Shown: positions 11,992 through 24,600 of the stretch, one piece after another
Numbering within the stretch: position 1 is the stretch's first letter
Layout: the number at the start of each line of letters is the position of its first letter
Origin: Paraphysomonas bandaiensis
Taxonomy: Eukaryota > Chrysophyceae
NCBI GenBank assembly: GCA_965644295.1
Contig: CBFFRP010000397.1
Coordinates: 1 to 64,000 of the forward strand
DNA length: 64,000 bases
Direction of reading: 5' to 3'
The notes under the pieces: generated by a model
Told to the model about the DNA's origin: nothing
Seen by the model: only the letters and a program-made list of their open reading frames with translations
Databases searched by the model: none
Position numbers and translations under genes: made by a program

Positions 11992-12450
11992 TCACTGTAT
12001 ACCATGCGTATATAACAGGACACACCTACTTGTCCCTTGATCGTCGCTTCCAATTTCAATATCATCATCCTCAGGCAAAACTTCGAAAGCAGATTCTTCT
12101 CTTCTCTTGGATTTCTTTTTCTTTTTAGAGGATGAAGCCTTCCGACTTAAATTCGCCGCCAAACGCGCCATTTTCTTTGTTTCCCTAATTTCTTCTTCTG
12201 CGTGTATGTGTTCCATGCACGAGTTGCCAACGTACCCACAACATATAAATATTCTTGCAAAGTAAAGCAACACTACATCTGGTAAACATACCCCAAATAA
12301 ATTTTTCAATGATAATCCCAACTTTTGAGGACTAAATACTTTATTTCCTTCACCGTCATCCTCACGAGATTCAAACCACAAGTACAATATTAATAGAAAA
12401 AGTAGGCCACCAACGACACTAATGACTGTCGCGCTGGTGTGCTGCGACAT
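11992..12450 (-). CDS. Small two-TM protein with Lys-rich tail
   Basis: About 152 residues from the Met of MSQHTSATVI. A hydrophobic segment follows (ISVVGGLLFLLILYLWF, residues ~8-25), then a second less certain one (VCLPDVVLLYFARIFICC). The C-terminal half is charged, with a run of lysines (SSSKKKKKSKRREE) and an acidic DDDIEIGSDD. The family is not recognised. The basic tail could face the cytosol. A GT after GGGACAA near the end could be a splice donor to a missed last exon, so the C-terminus is uncertain. It is divergent from the DOT1-like gene, with about 550 bp between starts. Confidence 0.55.
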   Translation of the reverse strand: MSQHTSATVISVVGGLLFLLILYLWFESREDDGEGNKVFSPQKLGLSLKNLFGVCLPDVVLLYFARIFICCGYVGNSCMEHIHAEEEIRETKKMARLAANLSRKASSSKKKKKSKRREESAFEVLPEDDDIEIGSDDQGTSRCVLLYTHGIQ

Positions 12451-12997
12451 TCTTAGATGATAAAAATATATATCGTCTTTGACATGCACCTCTATAGTGT
12501 ATATTCTCTGCTCATTATGTCCTGCGGTTGAAACTACTGTATCTACATTGGTGCTGTATGGTACATATTATATATGCTGTGTGTTTTATACATATATATG
12601 TACTGTCTACCAATGGAAGTGTTATCTATTGTGGAGAGTAAAAAATAAATGAAGCTGTATTACAATAAGAATACAATAATGTAGATGACAATACGGAAGT
12701 GGACATTTAAAAAAAAGAAAAAAAAACGATCTATGTAAAAAGCAGGATTTTCGAGAAAAAAACAAACGAAAATATCCGATCTGGCAATGTGTCCCTTCCC
12801 TGAAACAGTCCACGAAGGAATACTGTGTACAGTGGTAGTATACCCATCATGCTGTACAGTACCAATGCATTATAAGTGATTGATTGCATAACCACTGTCG
12901 GAAGTGCCATAGATATTGACTTGAGCTAGAACAAACACGCAGGCAGACGCTCTGTCGTTACAGTAACGCTAATCAACATATAGCTGTCGATCAAGTA
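12451..12997. promoter_or_regulatory. Divergent intergenic region
   Basis: Lies between the two-TM gene (minus) and the DOT1-like gene (plus), so it must hold both upstream regions. It contains an A-rich run with AAAAAGAAAAAAAAAC near 12710 and several TATATA stretches near 12540-12600. No gene is supported. Confidence 0.4.
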
Positions 12998-14019
12998 ATG
13001 GAAAAGAAGACTCATAAAGCTCAAGAAGCTGAGAAGGCCTCGAAGTTGGCTCAACTGGATATAAGTCAGGGTACGATTATTATAGTTCCCTGCGTTATGA
13101 TAACGTAGCATCATTGTCTAGTCGAGGCCTCACGGTCTGTGTATGATACAATTATGGAAGAGTTTCCGAGTGAGTTTGGCAAGTCGATATCGAAGAAAGA
13201 GAGAGAAGAAAAAAAGCTATATATATCGACTCTGATATATGGCGAAATTGATTTTGACTCTTTCGGTATCAGCATTGATATTCATATATTGTGTATTTTA
13301 ATCAGTGTCAATCTGGCAGGTATATGTATTCAGAAGATCAAGCAGATATATGGCAAGCCAAATGTTGGGGCATCTGGCGCACAGGGTGTGTTACAAGGAC
13401 GTGGTGGACTTTTTTACGACTTAGGTTCTGGCATCGGCCGCGCGGTGATTGCTGCTGCTGTACTTCATAATTTTGATGTGTGTACGGGAATAGAGATATT
13501 AGATGGACTGCACCAAGCTTCTACTCTGGTACTCGAGTCATACAATTCAAAGGTACGTAATCGGTACTTCATAATGGGAGGGTATTCACTTCTCATCGCA
13601 GGGGAAAGCTGTACTTGGGCGACCTATTGACACAGGTATGTGGTTAAGTTGTCGTGAAACTCCTGTGATATATATTATATGTAGTGGTAGATATGAAGCA
13701 CGGGGATATTCTGGATATGGCCTTTAAAGACTGGCGGGACGGGGACCTGGTTTTCGCGAATTCCACCTGTTTTGATGACAATCTAATGAACAAGATAGCA
13801 GCTCTTGCCGTGGGAATGCGCAAGGGTACCTTTTTTGTGACATTCACTAAGTGTCTTCCTATATCCGATTTCGAGGTGCTTGAGTATGAGTTGCACGATA
13901 TGAGCTGGGGTGGTGCCACAGTATACATCCATCAGAAGACGACAGACCCTAGGGAGATAAATCCAGACTCAGATGACGATGATGACGACGAGAGTGAAGC
14001 CCTTCCTTCTTCGAAGTGA
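12998..14019 (+). CDS. DOT1-like protein methyltransferase
   Basis: Five exons (12998-13070, 13122-13265, 13320-13552, 13602-13635, 13685-14019) join in frame with introns of 49-54 nt, giving 272 residues. The SAM-binding motif YDLGSGIGRAVIAAAV lies near residues 105-120, followed by TGIEILDGLHQAS, matching DOT1 motifs I and II. GDILDMAFKDW and LVFANSTCFDD follow where DOT1 has its motif with N-N/N-S before a hydrophobic loop. The tail is acidic (DSDDDDDDESE). DOT1 enzymes methylate histone H3 at the Lys79 position in nucleosomes; the actual substrate here is inferred. Exon 4 is only 34 nt. N-terminal 70 residues are charged (KERE, KKL) and could help nucleosome binding. Confidence 0.8.
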
Positions 14020-14240
14020 GAGTCGATAACTAGCTTATGATCATTCTTTAGTTCTGCTAGGTAGAGCAATGTCATGCTGCTGTATATTGTACCGTCTGCT
14101 TTCCGGTAGTAAAAGAGTCGATATTTACTGGCAAACTATGCCAGGAACCTGATAGAGTCGTCTTTTTGTTGGACAATCTAACTGTGAAAATAATCAAGAT
14201 AGAACACTAATAAACACGGATTTTTTCTTGTAGAGTCTCT
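14020..14240. other. 3' flank of the DOT1-like gene
   Basis: Non-coding. Contains the AATAAACA-like signal near 14205 and then the LTR start. Nothing else seen. Confidence 0.4.
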
Positions 14241-14490
14241 TGTTGAGTTTTGCTGTTTGGGCAATTAAAAGCTGTAATTCTAAGGTGTTGGAATTATGAC
14301 CGTTAGTCGAAGAATACAGTAGTGATGAGCTGTATTATGAGAAGTGATATCATGACGATGTAAGATCGTACTAGAAATGAGTGGTAGTAGAGATAACGTG
14401 ATATATTTTTTATTATATTTATTATAATCTTCTCTTATCTTAACTTGATTAACGAGTAAATAAACGTCCAGTTAACGTAGTAAATCATCC
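14241..14490 (+). repeat. Copia LTR
   Basis: Begins TGTTGAGTTTTGCTGTTT and carries GCAATTAAAAGCTGTAATTC and GACGATGTAAGATCGTACT, which identify the LTR family. Confidence 0.65.
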
Positions 14491-15696
14491 AATTGTGTCA
14501 TATCTTGGCATGGTAGCGGATGGTAGTTGGAAGCAACTGCTGAAGTGTGACCATTGGAGTGTAACTGGACAGAGAAGCAGCAGTCCATACGACTTGTAGG
14601 GCTGCTGCTTCGTACAGTAGAAACATACAGTATATAGAATATTTTAAGTATTATTTATGAAAATCGGGGGTTTTCATACGAATATAAGACAGAAAAAGTA
14701 GACTGGAAAATGTGACTGACGTTGAAGTGTGTATCGTGGTTGATGACTGTATGAACCCTCTGAAGAGACCCCATGTAATTATCAGGATATCTCATGTGCA
14801 TGGAGTGTGAGCACGATGATTCAGTAATGTGTCTGATTGTGTTGATAGGGGTGTAGTGCTATTGATGGGAGTGCAAGTGACCAGGAGTCGTGTCCATTAT
14901 GACTATATATGATGATAAGAGTAGTTCCTCATGAGATAGATGGATTGCTATCGATTATGCTCGACAGGATGAAGAGTTCAACCATTTAATCGAACCATAC
15001 CGTCATGAAGCCTTCCTGTTTAGAGCTGCGAGAGTCGTAGTTCGGAAGGGTCCGCTTGTGGCTTATAGAGCCTTAGTAACTGCTGGCAGAGAGCAGTTGG
15101 AGGAGAACTCCATTGCATGTTGGGAATGTTGTATCTTTAACCAATATGTATATACGCTGGTGGCACGAAAAACCTGCGACCCGTGACGATGGGGCAGGTG
15201 GTGAGGAGCGATCGATGCCGGCTGGGGGTGGGACACTCAAACAGTTTATGGCAGATGACACATTGGGGATAGAGATCCCAAGTGCCTACCCGAGAGAAGC
15301 GTTAGCGCTATGTCTAGTAGAGAGTCAAGCGTGTGTGTCCCTAGCAGGAGTAACGCTGCTAACCCGACTGCCTCAGGCAAAAAGGGTACGCACCCGAAGA
15401 GTTGTGACTAATGTGTCCACTCTGGGTGAGATCAACTTCCTATGTGGGGAAGATGCCGTTCACCAGTGGAGACCAGTGAGAAGAGTGTATGAGGCACATG
15501 TGTATGTACTGCATCGACGGCGTCTGGGGAGACCAGTAAGAGTTGTGTTGGTACTGTTCGTATTATATCTAGTGAGATTTGTGTGAATTCTGTCTGTGAG
15601 ACACTGTACCTGCTGAGTCTAGTAGGGAAACTTGTGTGGTAAGTGTACGGGTGTTGACTAGTGTGTCCACCCTGGGTGAGGTAAACCTTCTATTCT
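14491..15696 (+). mobile_element. Ty1/Copia internal remnant
   Basis: 14965-15095 matches 18110-18250 (both contain GAGTTCAACCA... and CGAAAGGG/CGGAAGGG segments). 15160-15340 matches 8185-8380. An open reading from 15113 to 15586 has no domain I can name and shares segments with the other Copia relics, so I treat it as transposon sequence. The wording VRTRRVVTNVSTLGEIN recurs in broken form near 18610-18670. Confidence 0.55.
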
Positions 15697-17490
15697 ATTA
15701 TCCTCTACTATTTAGCGCTACAGAAGCTGCTTGTGCGTCGCCGCAAGCACCAAGGTGCGACCACTTCCGTTCTTAATGTTGTTTGTGCGTTTCGCCCTGC
15801 TCGTGTGTCTTTGGACGCGTTGTCCGGGGGTCTCCCCTTGGGATGAGATTCCACCAGGCTCTGAGGTACGAGGTTCTGTATTAAGGTCCTGAGTGTACCG
15901 AGCACTAGATGTGTGTGCTGAGAGGTGGATGGTGTGGTGTAATGTGGCGTTGTCGCCATGCACCGTCTGGGCGTCAGGCATATGTGGAGTTGCCGGAGAC
16001 GGCGTCGCCGCTGTCTAGGGCCTGATGGTTTCATGCGGTCCGGTGCTATTTTCCTGTGTGTATGAGTGGTGGGGTTCGTGTGTGCAGTGGGCGGTGTTCC
16101 AGTCTCGGTTTTCGTCTGTGGATTCCTAGTAATCGTAGCACCCTTGGACGTTTCCATTTCTGTCTATGTTTTGGACGCCTTTGCGTTAGTAGCCTCGGGG
16201 GTCCTTTCTGTGGGGTGACGTATCGTCTACTTCGATCTTGGATCATGAGCTTTGCTGCAGCGAAGTAATCTGATGACCGCTGATTCGATGCTGCGCAGTC
16301 CTTGGGGTGTCAGTGACTCATGGATGTGATCTCCAAAACCGTCTCGAGTTGTGCAGTTGTGATGGTACCCGTCCAGAATCTCTCCACCTGCGGAACGGAG
16401 GGATTCCAGGCCCTGCTGGAGAGCCGCTGTAGTGCAGTGGTGGTTCATTGGGGTAGTACCGGATTTCTCAGTTCTTCGTGAAGCGCGTTTTTGTGACTGT
16501 GAAATGCAGACTCCCTTATCTGCGTTATGGCGTCATTTGTACAGTCTAGACACATGTGCTTGAGTGAGTCTAGTCAAAATCCGCAGTCAGAACATGCGGC
16601 TTTAGCCAGGTCGAGTCCGTGTTTGGTTTTAGCCCGGTTTCTTCCTATGCTGAAAGATTTGTCCCATGTCAATGCTGCATTGAGTACTCGCTGGCGCAGG
16701 TGGGAACTATCTTTATCCTTTGATGGACCACCATCTGCTTGTGCCAGTTTGCGCGGAAGTAGTGCCCCACTGTCTGTCCAATATCCAGGTGCCCGGTCGG
16801 GATTGTGACCGTAGCGTTGGTCTCTGAGGGCAGTGTATGCCTCCAGCGTCCGTTGACTGCGGAGGGATTGGAAGTCCGTGAGCAGGGCGCTCGCGCGATG
16901 CGGCCGTCGTTTCCCGGTTAGGCGCCAGTGCCATAAACCCTCGGTGAGTATTCGCTCAATTGTTTGGTCCACTTCTATGTTACAGACAGTGTAATTTTGT
17001 CGTCCCAGTAGTATATCTACCTCAAGCCAGTCCTCTCCTGCTACTGCGTCGGCAATGTAACTTTCTTTGTCTTCATATGTCCATTCAGATTCATCCGAGG
17101 TACGTCGTTCGGGGTGTGATCGTACCCATGCTACGTTCCTTTTGTACAATCGTTATTTGCTGCAATGCTTTCGAGCAGTACACCTTTGGCACGATGTCCC
17201 AGTGCCCGACGTCTGGTAGAAAGTGCTTCGTGTGTGCGTGTGCATACGGCCTTACAGTCCGTGTTTATCGGTATGTGTGCAGGGAGCCGCGCAGATAGCA
17301 GCCCCCATGAGTTCGTATGCATACGGGCCAAGTCCAGGGACGTCGCTGAAGGGTGTCTCTAATCGCAGTATTTTTGTGGTACCGGTCTTCCATTCATCCT
17401 CCGGGGGGAACCAGACGGCCGCCGCTCCTCCATGATGTATCCATCTTATGCGTGGGTGTACATGCGTGAAGCCGAGAAGGTTCATATCCT
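15697..17490 (-). mobile_element. 5'-truncated LINE, reverse orientation
   Basis: On the minus strand the reading from about 17480 includes the RNase H core (IRWIHHGGAAAVWFPPEDEW), then AWVRSHPERRTSDESEWTY and a C-terminal block ending in KAACSDCGF. It matches the 5535-7836 element (IKWVRSHPERR, SKWTYNDHG). Frames are broken at several places. The 3' end is the structured tail at 15700-15768 (outer stem CAGAAG/CTTCCG). It is therefore the same LINE family as at 5.5 kb and a dead copy. Confidence 0.8.
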
Positions 17491-18100
17491 TCTAACAATA
17501 CCCCTATGACTCTACCAACAAGATAGGTTCTAGCAGAGTCCTGCATCTCAACATTTCAATGCAGATTTAAGCTTAGTAATAGTAAGAAGGAAGTTTAGAT
17601 TATTATGTTGGAAATTGCTCATTCTTAACTAGAGATCTCAGAGTTAATTTGTCGTTAGACTAGATAGATTAATTAATATCGTTTACACGAAGTTGTAGTA
17701 AACAACACAATCTCATTTTGTTCCACGCATAATCTTCTACATCTGTAAACCTCTCGTTACTTGACATATCTTGAAAGATCAAATAATTTCAGTTTCTCAA
17801 TTTCATCACAACATTTGCAATTACCTACGAAGAATAATGTAAGAAGACAATATTACATCATCGCGCCCAATCGCTATCGCAGTATCCTGATAATGTTATG
17901 ATGTGGGATCCAGAATATATCAATCCTTGCTTTTAGCAGTGTCTTTGAGGTACCTCAGGACATGATGATGATGTAACGCAGCATTATTACAGGTAGTAAT
18001 TGAGTACCTTGCCTTCGGGAATGTTCAAACCAGCAGGAGGGCGCATGTAGATGTCTTCTTTCTCAATGTCAGCATTTATGTAGTAGTTAAAACTGACCAG
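17491..18100. other. AT-rich non-coding stretch
   Basis: Contains weak traces of a reverse LTR (TCAAATAATTTCAGTTTCTCAATTTCATCA near 17780 has LTR-like wording). No gene seen. Confidence 0.4.
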
Positions 18101-19675
18101 TCAGTTGGATCGGTCAGTTGAAGAGTTCAACCACCTGATTGTGGCTCGTATCATCATGATATTATAAACAAAGGGTTCCTCTTCAAGGCTACGAGAGCCG
18201 TGGTGCGAAAGGGCCTGATTGTGGCGTTTAGAGCGCTGGTCACTGCCGAGAGAGAGTAGCTTTTGAAGAGAAGGGATATTGCCTATATAAGCATAATATT
18301 ATAAGGGATATTGCCGAGTTGACTCTGGCCAATATATTAACCGCAGGGGCTGTACATAAAACCTCGTTCTTTTGTAACGACAGGAGAGGTGGATTCTCAT
18401 CGATGACTTCTTTGAGTGACACGCCCAACAAGTCTACGGCAGATGAAAGTTCAGGGAAGTGTATGTCCCTTGGTATTTTGCCAAATAGAGCGTAGTGCAG
18501 ATGCTGTACCAAGTGGGGCCAGCGGAAATAATTGTGTCTGTAAAATGTACCTTTTGTGTTTAGTGAGACTAGAGCGGTACTGTATATTTTGCTGAGTCAG
18601 GGGGGACCAGTGGTAAGCGTACGCAAACCCGAGGGGTGTTGAATAATGTGTCCACCCTCTGGGTGAGGTAAATCTTCTCCATCATGATGATGAGGAGATT
18701 GCTAACTTGTGTAATGAGAGTGATTATGCGCTTATGACTATAACTCATCTACTAATTATAGAGAGCCTGAGACATAGGAACAGTCTTTGTATTGTGTCCT
18801 GAAGCTTCGAAGTGGATGGAGGCAAGAAGGTTGGAACAAAATGTTTATTCAAGTGGGAAGCAATCAATCGATGTCGTAGAAACTCCGTCTGGTGTTCAAC
18901 CTTTAAAGTTCAGATATGTTGTGTTTAAGCAAAAATACAATAAGGATGGTTCAATAAAGAAATATAAAGCTGCACTAGGATATGGTCAACGGTCAGGTAT
19001 CCATCCACTTGACGGGTCCAATAATGTATTCTGCTATGCTAAAATCGAAGGAGATGTGTACATGGCGGTCCACTCACCTGGCAATTTATTCATAATAAAT
19101 TACAGGTTACTGTGTCTACGTCTTCAATGCAGAGTGAGTATCAGGCTATGTACGCTGGAATGTAGGAACTGGTGTGGCTTCGAGGGTGTTGGCCGAATTA
19201 GGACTTTGACTGTACGAACCCACTCCGTTCTTCCTAGATAGCCAGAGTGCCCGTGATTTAGCATTAAATAATCCCGCGTTCCACTAAAGATCAAAACACA
19301 TTGAGATCAAATACTACTGGGTGCGAAAACATGTAAATCCAGAAGGACCATTTAACACTGCAATTTTGTATCACGTTGGAACTGACGACCAGACAGCAGA
19401 CATATATTATTTACGAAATCTCTGTGTGGTGTGGTTTATTATAGAAGCACAGAAAGAGATGTCTAGGAAAAGATCAGAAATCATCTGTGGAGGGCATCAG
19501 CGAGAATTCATGCAAGCGTAGTAGAAGTTCATAAACATGTTGTCTATATGGTCAGGCTAGCTAAAATGTCGGAGTCATATGTCCACCTGTTTGTCCTAAC
19601 TGGTTTCGGTGGTTTCGTATCCGTCAGGTATGCCTTGTGAAGTTAAGAATCTGTCTACAGCTTTGAATTGAGAGG
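18101..19675 (+). mobile_element. Ty1/Copia polymerase remnant
   Basis: From about 18792 the reading has W-MEARRLEQN, VETPSGVQPLKF and KQKYNKDGSIKKYKA, the start of a Copia reverse transcriptase. Further on, MQSEYQAMYAGM and RSKHIEIKYYWVRKHV are pieces of its RNase H. DDQTADIY marks the C-terminal end near 19390. Many stops and shifts are present. A purine tract (GAATTGAGAGGGAG) sits directly before the LTR at 19676. Confidence 0.8.
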
Positions 19676-20235
19676 GAGTGTTGAGTTTTGCTGTTTGTGA
19701 GCAATTAAATGCTGTAGTTTCTAACCGTTACTCAAAGAATACCGTATTATGAGTACCAATGATATGATAGCTATTGTAGTTCTGAAAATAAAATATAATG
19801 ACTATTATACAAGATAGTGACGATGTAAGATCGTAATAAAAATGGTTGGTATAGTAGAGATAAATCGAATTGGTGAATGACAATGAATGATGAATGATAT
19901 CTCTTATAATTTATAATTCTCTGCTTAAGTGTTTATCTAAGCTCTCTTACTAAGTTCAACTACTAATTATGTCGTTGTCTAACATGGTGGAAAATTTTAA
20001 GACCTATTGCTAACAGTAAGACTTTCAATATAGAGACTCTGGTATCTCATGAGAACTATGCCATGATAGCAATCATAGTAGTGAAGCTGAAATATATTGA
20101 CCGTATAAGATCGTGATGATTGGTAGTTGAGACAATATGAATTTGGCGATTGACAAGTGATACTGATCATAAGTTTGTTATATGTTACTATATGTTTCTA
20201 ACTTATAATCTAAGCATAGAGTGAAAGTATTGTTC
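19676..20235 (+). repeat. Copia 3' LTR and adjoining partial LTR
   Basis: The first LTR starts TGTTGAGTTTTGCTGTTT after the polypurine tract and ends about 19987 with TCTAACA. A second, partial LTR-like segment follows to about 20235 (CTCATGAGAACTATG, TGAAATATATTGACCGT). Confidence 0.65.
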
Positions 20236-20540
20236 GGTTTTATCATTTTCTCTTATGTACCTGTAGCGTCATCATTAACTAATGAGTTCCAGCACACTCT
20301 ATCCCTGTGAATTGAAGCTAAAAAGTGTAGGAAGAGACACACTAACATCTCTACAATACAAAATAAGCCCTTCAATTCCAGATATCGACAGCTAACGACT
20401 TGCTCTGGTTAATTACAAAGAATAGGTTTTAGCACACTAACTTGCTGTATGAAGCGCGTATTCGACGAATATCATCATATTAAAATTCTTTTACCCAATA
20501 TTAACCATAAGCTGTGCAGATTATGAGATTTTTGTCCTTT
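20236..20540. other. Non-coding 3' flank of the SDR gene
   Basis: No gene or repeat recognised. Confidence 0.4.
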
Positions 20541-21372
20541 CTATCTCGCGCCAAGATTCTGTCGCCCTCCATCGATCGCAATGCACTCGCCAGTGATGAA
20601 AGCTGCATTCTTGGAAGCGAGAAAGGATATGAGCTCTCCGACTTCCTCAGGTTGAGCCACACGGTTGAGCGCTTGTGCAAGGGGGTGAGTAACGCTTATA
20701 GACCTCTCCAAAAACGCAACATAAGCTTCCTCTAATATTGAGACATACGTATTAGTGATAAACATCTACAGTGAGCAGACCTTTACCATTCATACCACCC
20801 CGTCTCTGAAGAGGGGTCTCTACCACACCCGGATTTACAACATTAACTCGAATATTAAATGGGGCAAGGTCTAAACTGGCACATCTTGAAAGGTGGTCAA
20901 CGGCTGCTTTCGAGGCACAATACGTTGCGCAACCCTTGAAGGCTTGCTTTCCGTTGACCGATGATATGTTAATGATAGATGGAGACTCTGAGCTTTGCTC
21001 TTTTAAAAATGGAATGGCATGCTGCATTATTTCAAACACGGCTTGTACATTGGCTCCAAAATTATATTTGAAGTTCTCAAGCGAGGCAGTGTCTATACCT
21101 CCGCCCTGAAGCACGCCTGCGCTGTTCACCACTGTGGTAAGTCCTCCCATCTCCTCGTGCGCAGAATAAACCACACGATAACATTCGTTCTCACCCGTCA
21201 AATCGGCAGTGGCGTATCCCGCAATAACATTCTCTTGCTTCAGAGCAAGCAGAGCCTCTTCGTTCCTCCCAACACCAAACACTTTCGCTCCGTGCCTCGA
21301 CATCACCACTGCTGTGCTTCGACCTATGCCACTAGAAGCACCGGTTATCAATACTTTGCACCCGCTGAGCAT
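20541..21372 (-). CDS. Short-chain dehydrogenase/reductase (SDR)
   Basis: Two exons, 21372-20781 and 20731-20541, with a 49-nt intron, give 260 residues, the usual length for a classical SDR. The N-terminal nucleotide-binding motif TGASSGIG is at residues ~10-17, NSAG near 89 (family NNAG), the catalytic Ser in NISSVNG, and YCASK gives the Tyr and Lys. NPGVVETP follows. C-terminal [13 protein letters not shown] matches the family. It is an NAD(P)-dependent oxidoreductase; the pattern is closest to 3-oxoacyl-reductase or sugar-alcohol type members, and the substrate is unknown. No signal peptide or membrane segment. It is head to head with the glycosyltransferase gene, 232 bp between start codons. 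Confidence 0.92.
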
Positions 21373-21604
21373 ATTTGAGTTTCAAGAGGTAGGAGAGGGC
21401 AATATCTTTTGAGCGATGTGATGGTGAGCTGAACTGCAGCATGCATACTTGTACTGCTGCTATATCTACAGTACAGCAGTAGATAAACATACACTGTAGA
21501 TACAGTACCGGTATACCGAAGTCCACCCAAATGAAAGCATACCAAAAAACCGGGTTTTTATCGACCTGATATCCATAGATACACTGCTGTATGCTGCTCT
21601 GCTC
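21373..21604. promoter_or_regulatory. Shared upstream region, SDR and GT31-GT10 genes
   Basis: A 232-bp divergent interval. It contains an imperfect inverted sequence around GCTGCTATATCTACAGTACAGCAGTAG (21460-21485). No box can be assigned with confidence. Confidence 0.35.
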
Positions 21605-24600
21605 ATGTTGGACGACTGTGTGGCATACCTCAACATCAGGCAGTACAATCATTACGCTGGAAAGAGACTCCTGTCAGTAGCGACTCCCCGTCGTGTGATG
21701 TACTTGCTCACTTTTCTACTACTGTCCCTGGTCGTGTCCGGTGTCATTCCCGTTTCCAGCGTACAGTGTCCCTCGAACAGTGTGATAGATAGCCTGGATA
21801 TATTGTTCCCTAAGGAGGGGACATGGGTGGAGCCCACGCTATTCATCAAGATAGCCGCTGAGGTTTATAATGTCACTGATGTCAGGGAACGGAACAAGAA
21901 GTACACGCTCTGTGTGGGGCTGCTAGGGGACGAGACCTGCAGGCTGAGTGTGTTTGATGAGTTTCGACTGGAATTCAAAGCACCGGGAGAGGCGGTGATA
22001 TCAGTTTCCTTTTGTACAGAGAGTATGGTATGTTTCTGTCATGTTCGAAGAAAGGTGCATTGCTGTCTGAATGAAAGCACCGTCGCGGATCATAATATGC
22101 AAAAGCGGAAAGAGAGTATCCAACGAGTGAAGTTATGGGAGAGCAAATTGAAGCCTATATATTCTAGTGAAGCTGGTAGAATGTCGCCGTGGTCGTGCAG
22201 GTATTTTTTGGTTTGTATATTTGTGTATATGTTAGAAATATCGTAGTGGGAGGAAGGATATTAGGACTGTAATCGGAATCAAGTCTGCAGCTCTTCACCT
22301 ACCTCAACGAGAGATGTTGAGATCGACATGGATGACCTCATTTGGTTCCCGCTGGGAAACGCACGGTGTTTGTGCAATGTTCATAATAGGTTGGTGTAAT
22401 GCTCTACGTGGGCAATAAAGTGTAATATGTTGCAGGTAACAGCGATGTCGATGATATTTTCTCTTCTTTATTCCTGGAGCACGACTTGTATATGGACACT
22501 TTATTGGGCTCAGAGATTCCAGTTGCAGATTCCTACCACACCCTAGTGGACAAGTCATTAAAGTTTATGACATGGGTGGTGAATCTGTTTCCGGATATGG
22601 AGTATGTTGTAATGAGTGATGACGATGTATACATCGTTATGGACAGACTAATGGTTAGCCTCAAACAGGCTCCCACAGAAAGGCTCTATACAGGAGAGGT
22701 AAACATTGAGTACTCATGTCTTTTAAAATTCTGTATCATGTACTACATACAGGTGTATTCTGATGCGTTGAAACACGAAATGAAGCCACAGCGGCACCCA
22801 TCGCATCCCAATTACCTGCCTCACTCTGCATATCCTTTGTCTGTGCTCCCGAGTTTCGCAACAGGAAATCTATATATTATGTCAGGAGATTTGATACGTT
22901 ATATTGTACGCAATAGAGATGCTCTCAGACCCACAGGAGATCTTGAAGATGTCACAATGGCCGTGTGGATGATGGGTCTACAGGTTTGACCATGCACCAT
23001 CCTATACGACATAGATCATTACTTGGTGGCATAGTCACTTTTTAGTAATGCATAAAACATGTATCAGTGACTTTTTAGTATAGAAGAGGACTAAAATTTG
23101 TATATATGTAGGTTTTTCCTAAACACAACGATCAGATACAGCCTTATACATCGGCAGTTGAAACCATCCGTGCTGCACTTGAAGAGACTAAAGAGAATTG
23201 TGGAGACAACATACCTCTCATGGGTGTATATATGGTAAAGTCCAAGGAACAGTTTCAGCACCTTCACTCTGCTTTCACGGCGTCGTATGAAACTGGTTCA
23301 CCCTACTTTTCGTCTGCAAGGTGCCAAAATTCTGATGCCCTTATGGTTGCAGTTTATCTCTCAAGTCTAGACGATACTTCTGCTAATAGACATGCCCTAT
23401 CATGGGCGAATAGCGCTGACGAATGCACCGTGGTAGAATTTGTATCCGAAGCTGTGGATGGAGACGCTGACTTTTTTAATGCTATTAGCAACAGCGCGTG
23501 TGCATTGCGCATCCTCCCATCTATAGACTTCCACACCGAGGAATGGAGACACTATTTCAGCGGAATTGATGTATTTGTTATTCCGCTCTGCTTTCCATTG
23601 GAGCAGCGCTGCCTCGATCTCACCTGGGGAGCTACATCTTTAGTAACATCCTTTGCAGGTCCGTTGACGGCTCTTGATGTCTCCAACCCCGGGCTAATGG
23701 AAAGCGTTGATGGGAAGTCATCAATTGCTGGGTTGCTGTCAGCTGTCATGACGACATCGTTGACAGCTACAAATACAAATGCTACACATGTGTTAGATGC
23801 AATCCTTGTGAGTGTGCCTGTCGTACAGTATGTATGCAGTAACATATATGGTACTTTAGGTAGCAGAGCGTGACGAATTCGTCAGGTATCTTGTTGATTC
23901 TGAGGTCAGTATGGCTTGTGTCGTTTCGGTAGACTCAGTTGGTGCTGTAAAAGAATTACTGAGAGTGTCTAATACACACCCTTTTTGCGCACCTGACACA
24001 TCGGACTTCGGAGTACATACATTTAGATACCTTTACCATCAATTCAGCTGCCGACGAACACCACAAAGTCTCAGGGTTGGTCCAAATATTAAGGTGGGAT
24101 CTCTCATCACTGTGAAGTTGAGTCACAAGCAGATGTGGGTATCATCTGGTGCTGCGTACGCCGTCGGTGTGCTAGAGCATCTGTTTTCCCGTTGCTTTCC
24201 TTCTACAGTCGTCGACGTGTTTTTGTTTTCTCATGATCAGAAGGGTGGTGAAATACGTGTGACCGCACCATATGCTAATGTTGCAGGAACAGCATCCGCA
24301 CCAGATATATTGGTATTCAGCACGCTTGATTGTCAGAGCTTTGTACCGGGTAGTACTGTACATCAGTGGCCACGAGAATGTTCAGAATGGATAGTAAGTA
24401 TACAAAAATACTTTTCTAATAGACCGAAAGTTATAGTAGTCAATGGTGAGCCTGTGCAATACGGAGGTGGACTTGAACCTCTTAGAAGTTGCGGCAGCAT
24501 GGTACTCATACTGAACTGCTTCACTGATTCTAGTCATTTTCCGTTGCAGCGTGGTTTCAATATTCCCTTTCTACGATTCTCCTATCTTTCTAACGCAGCG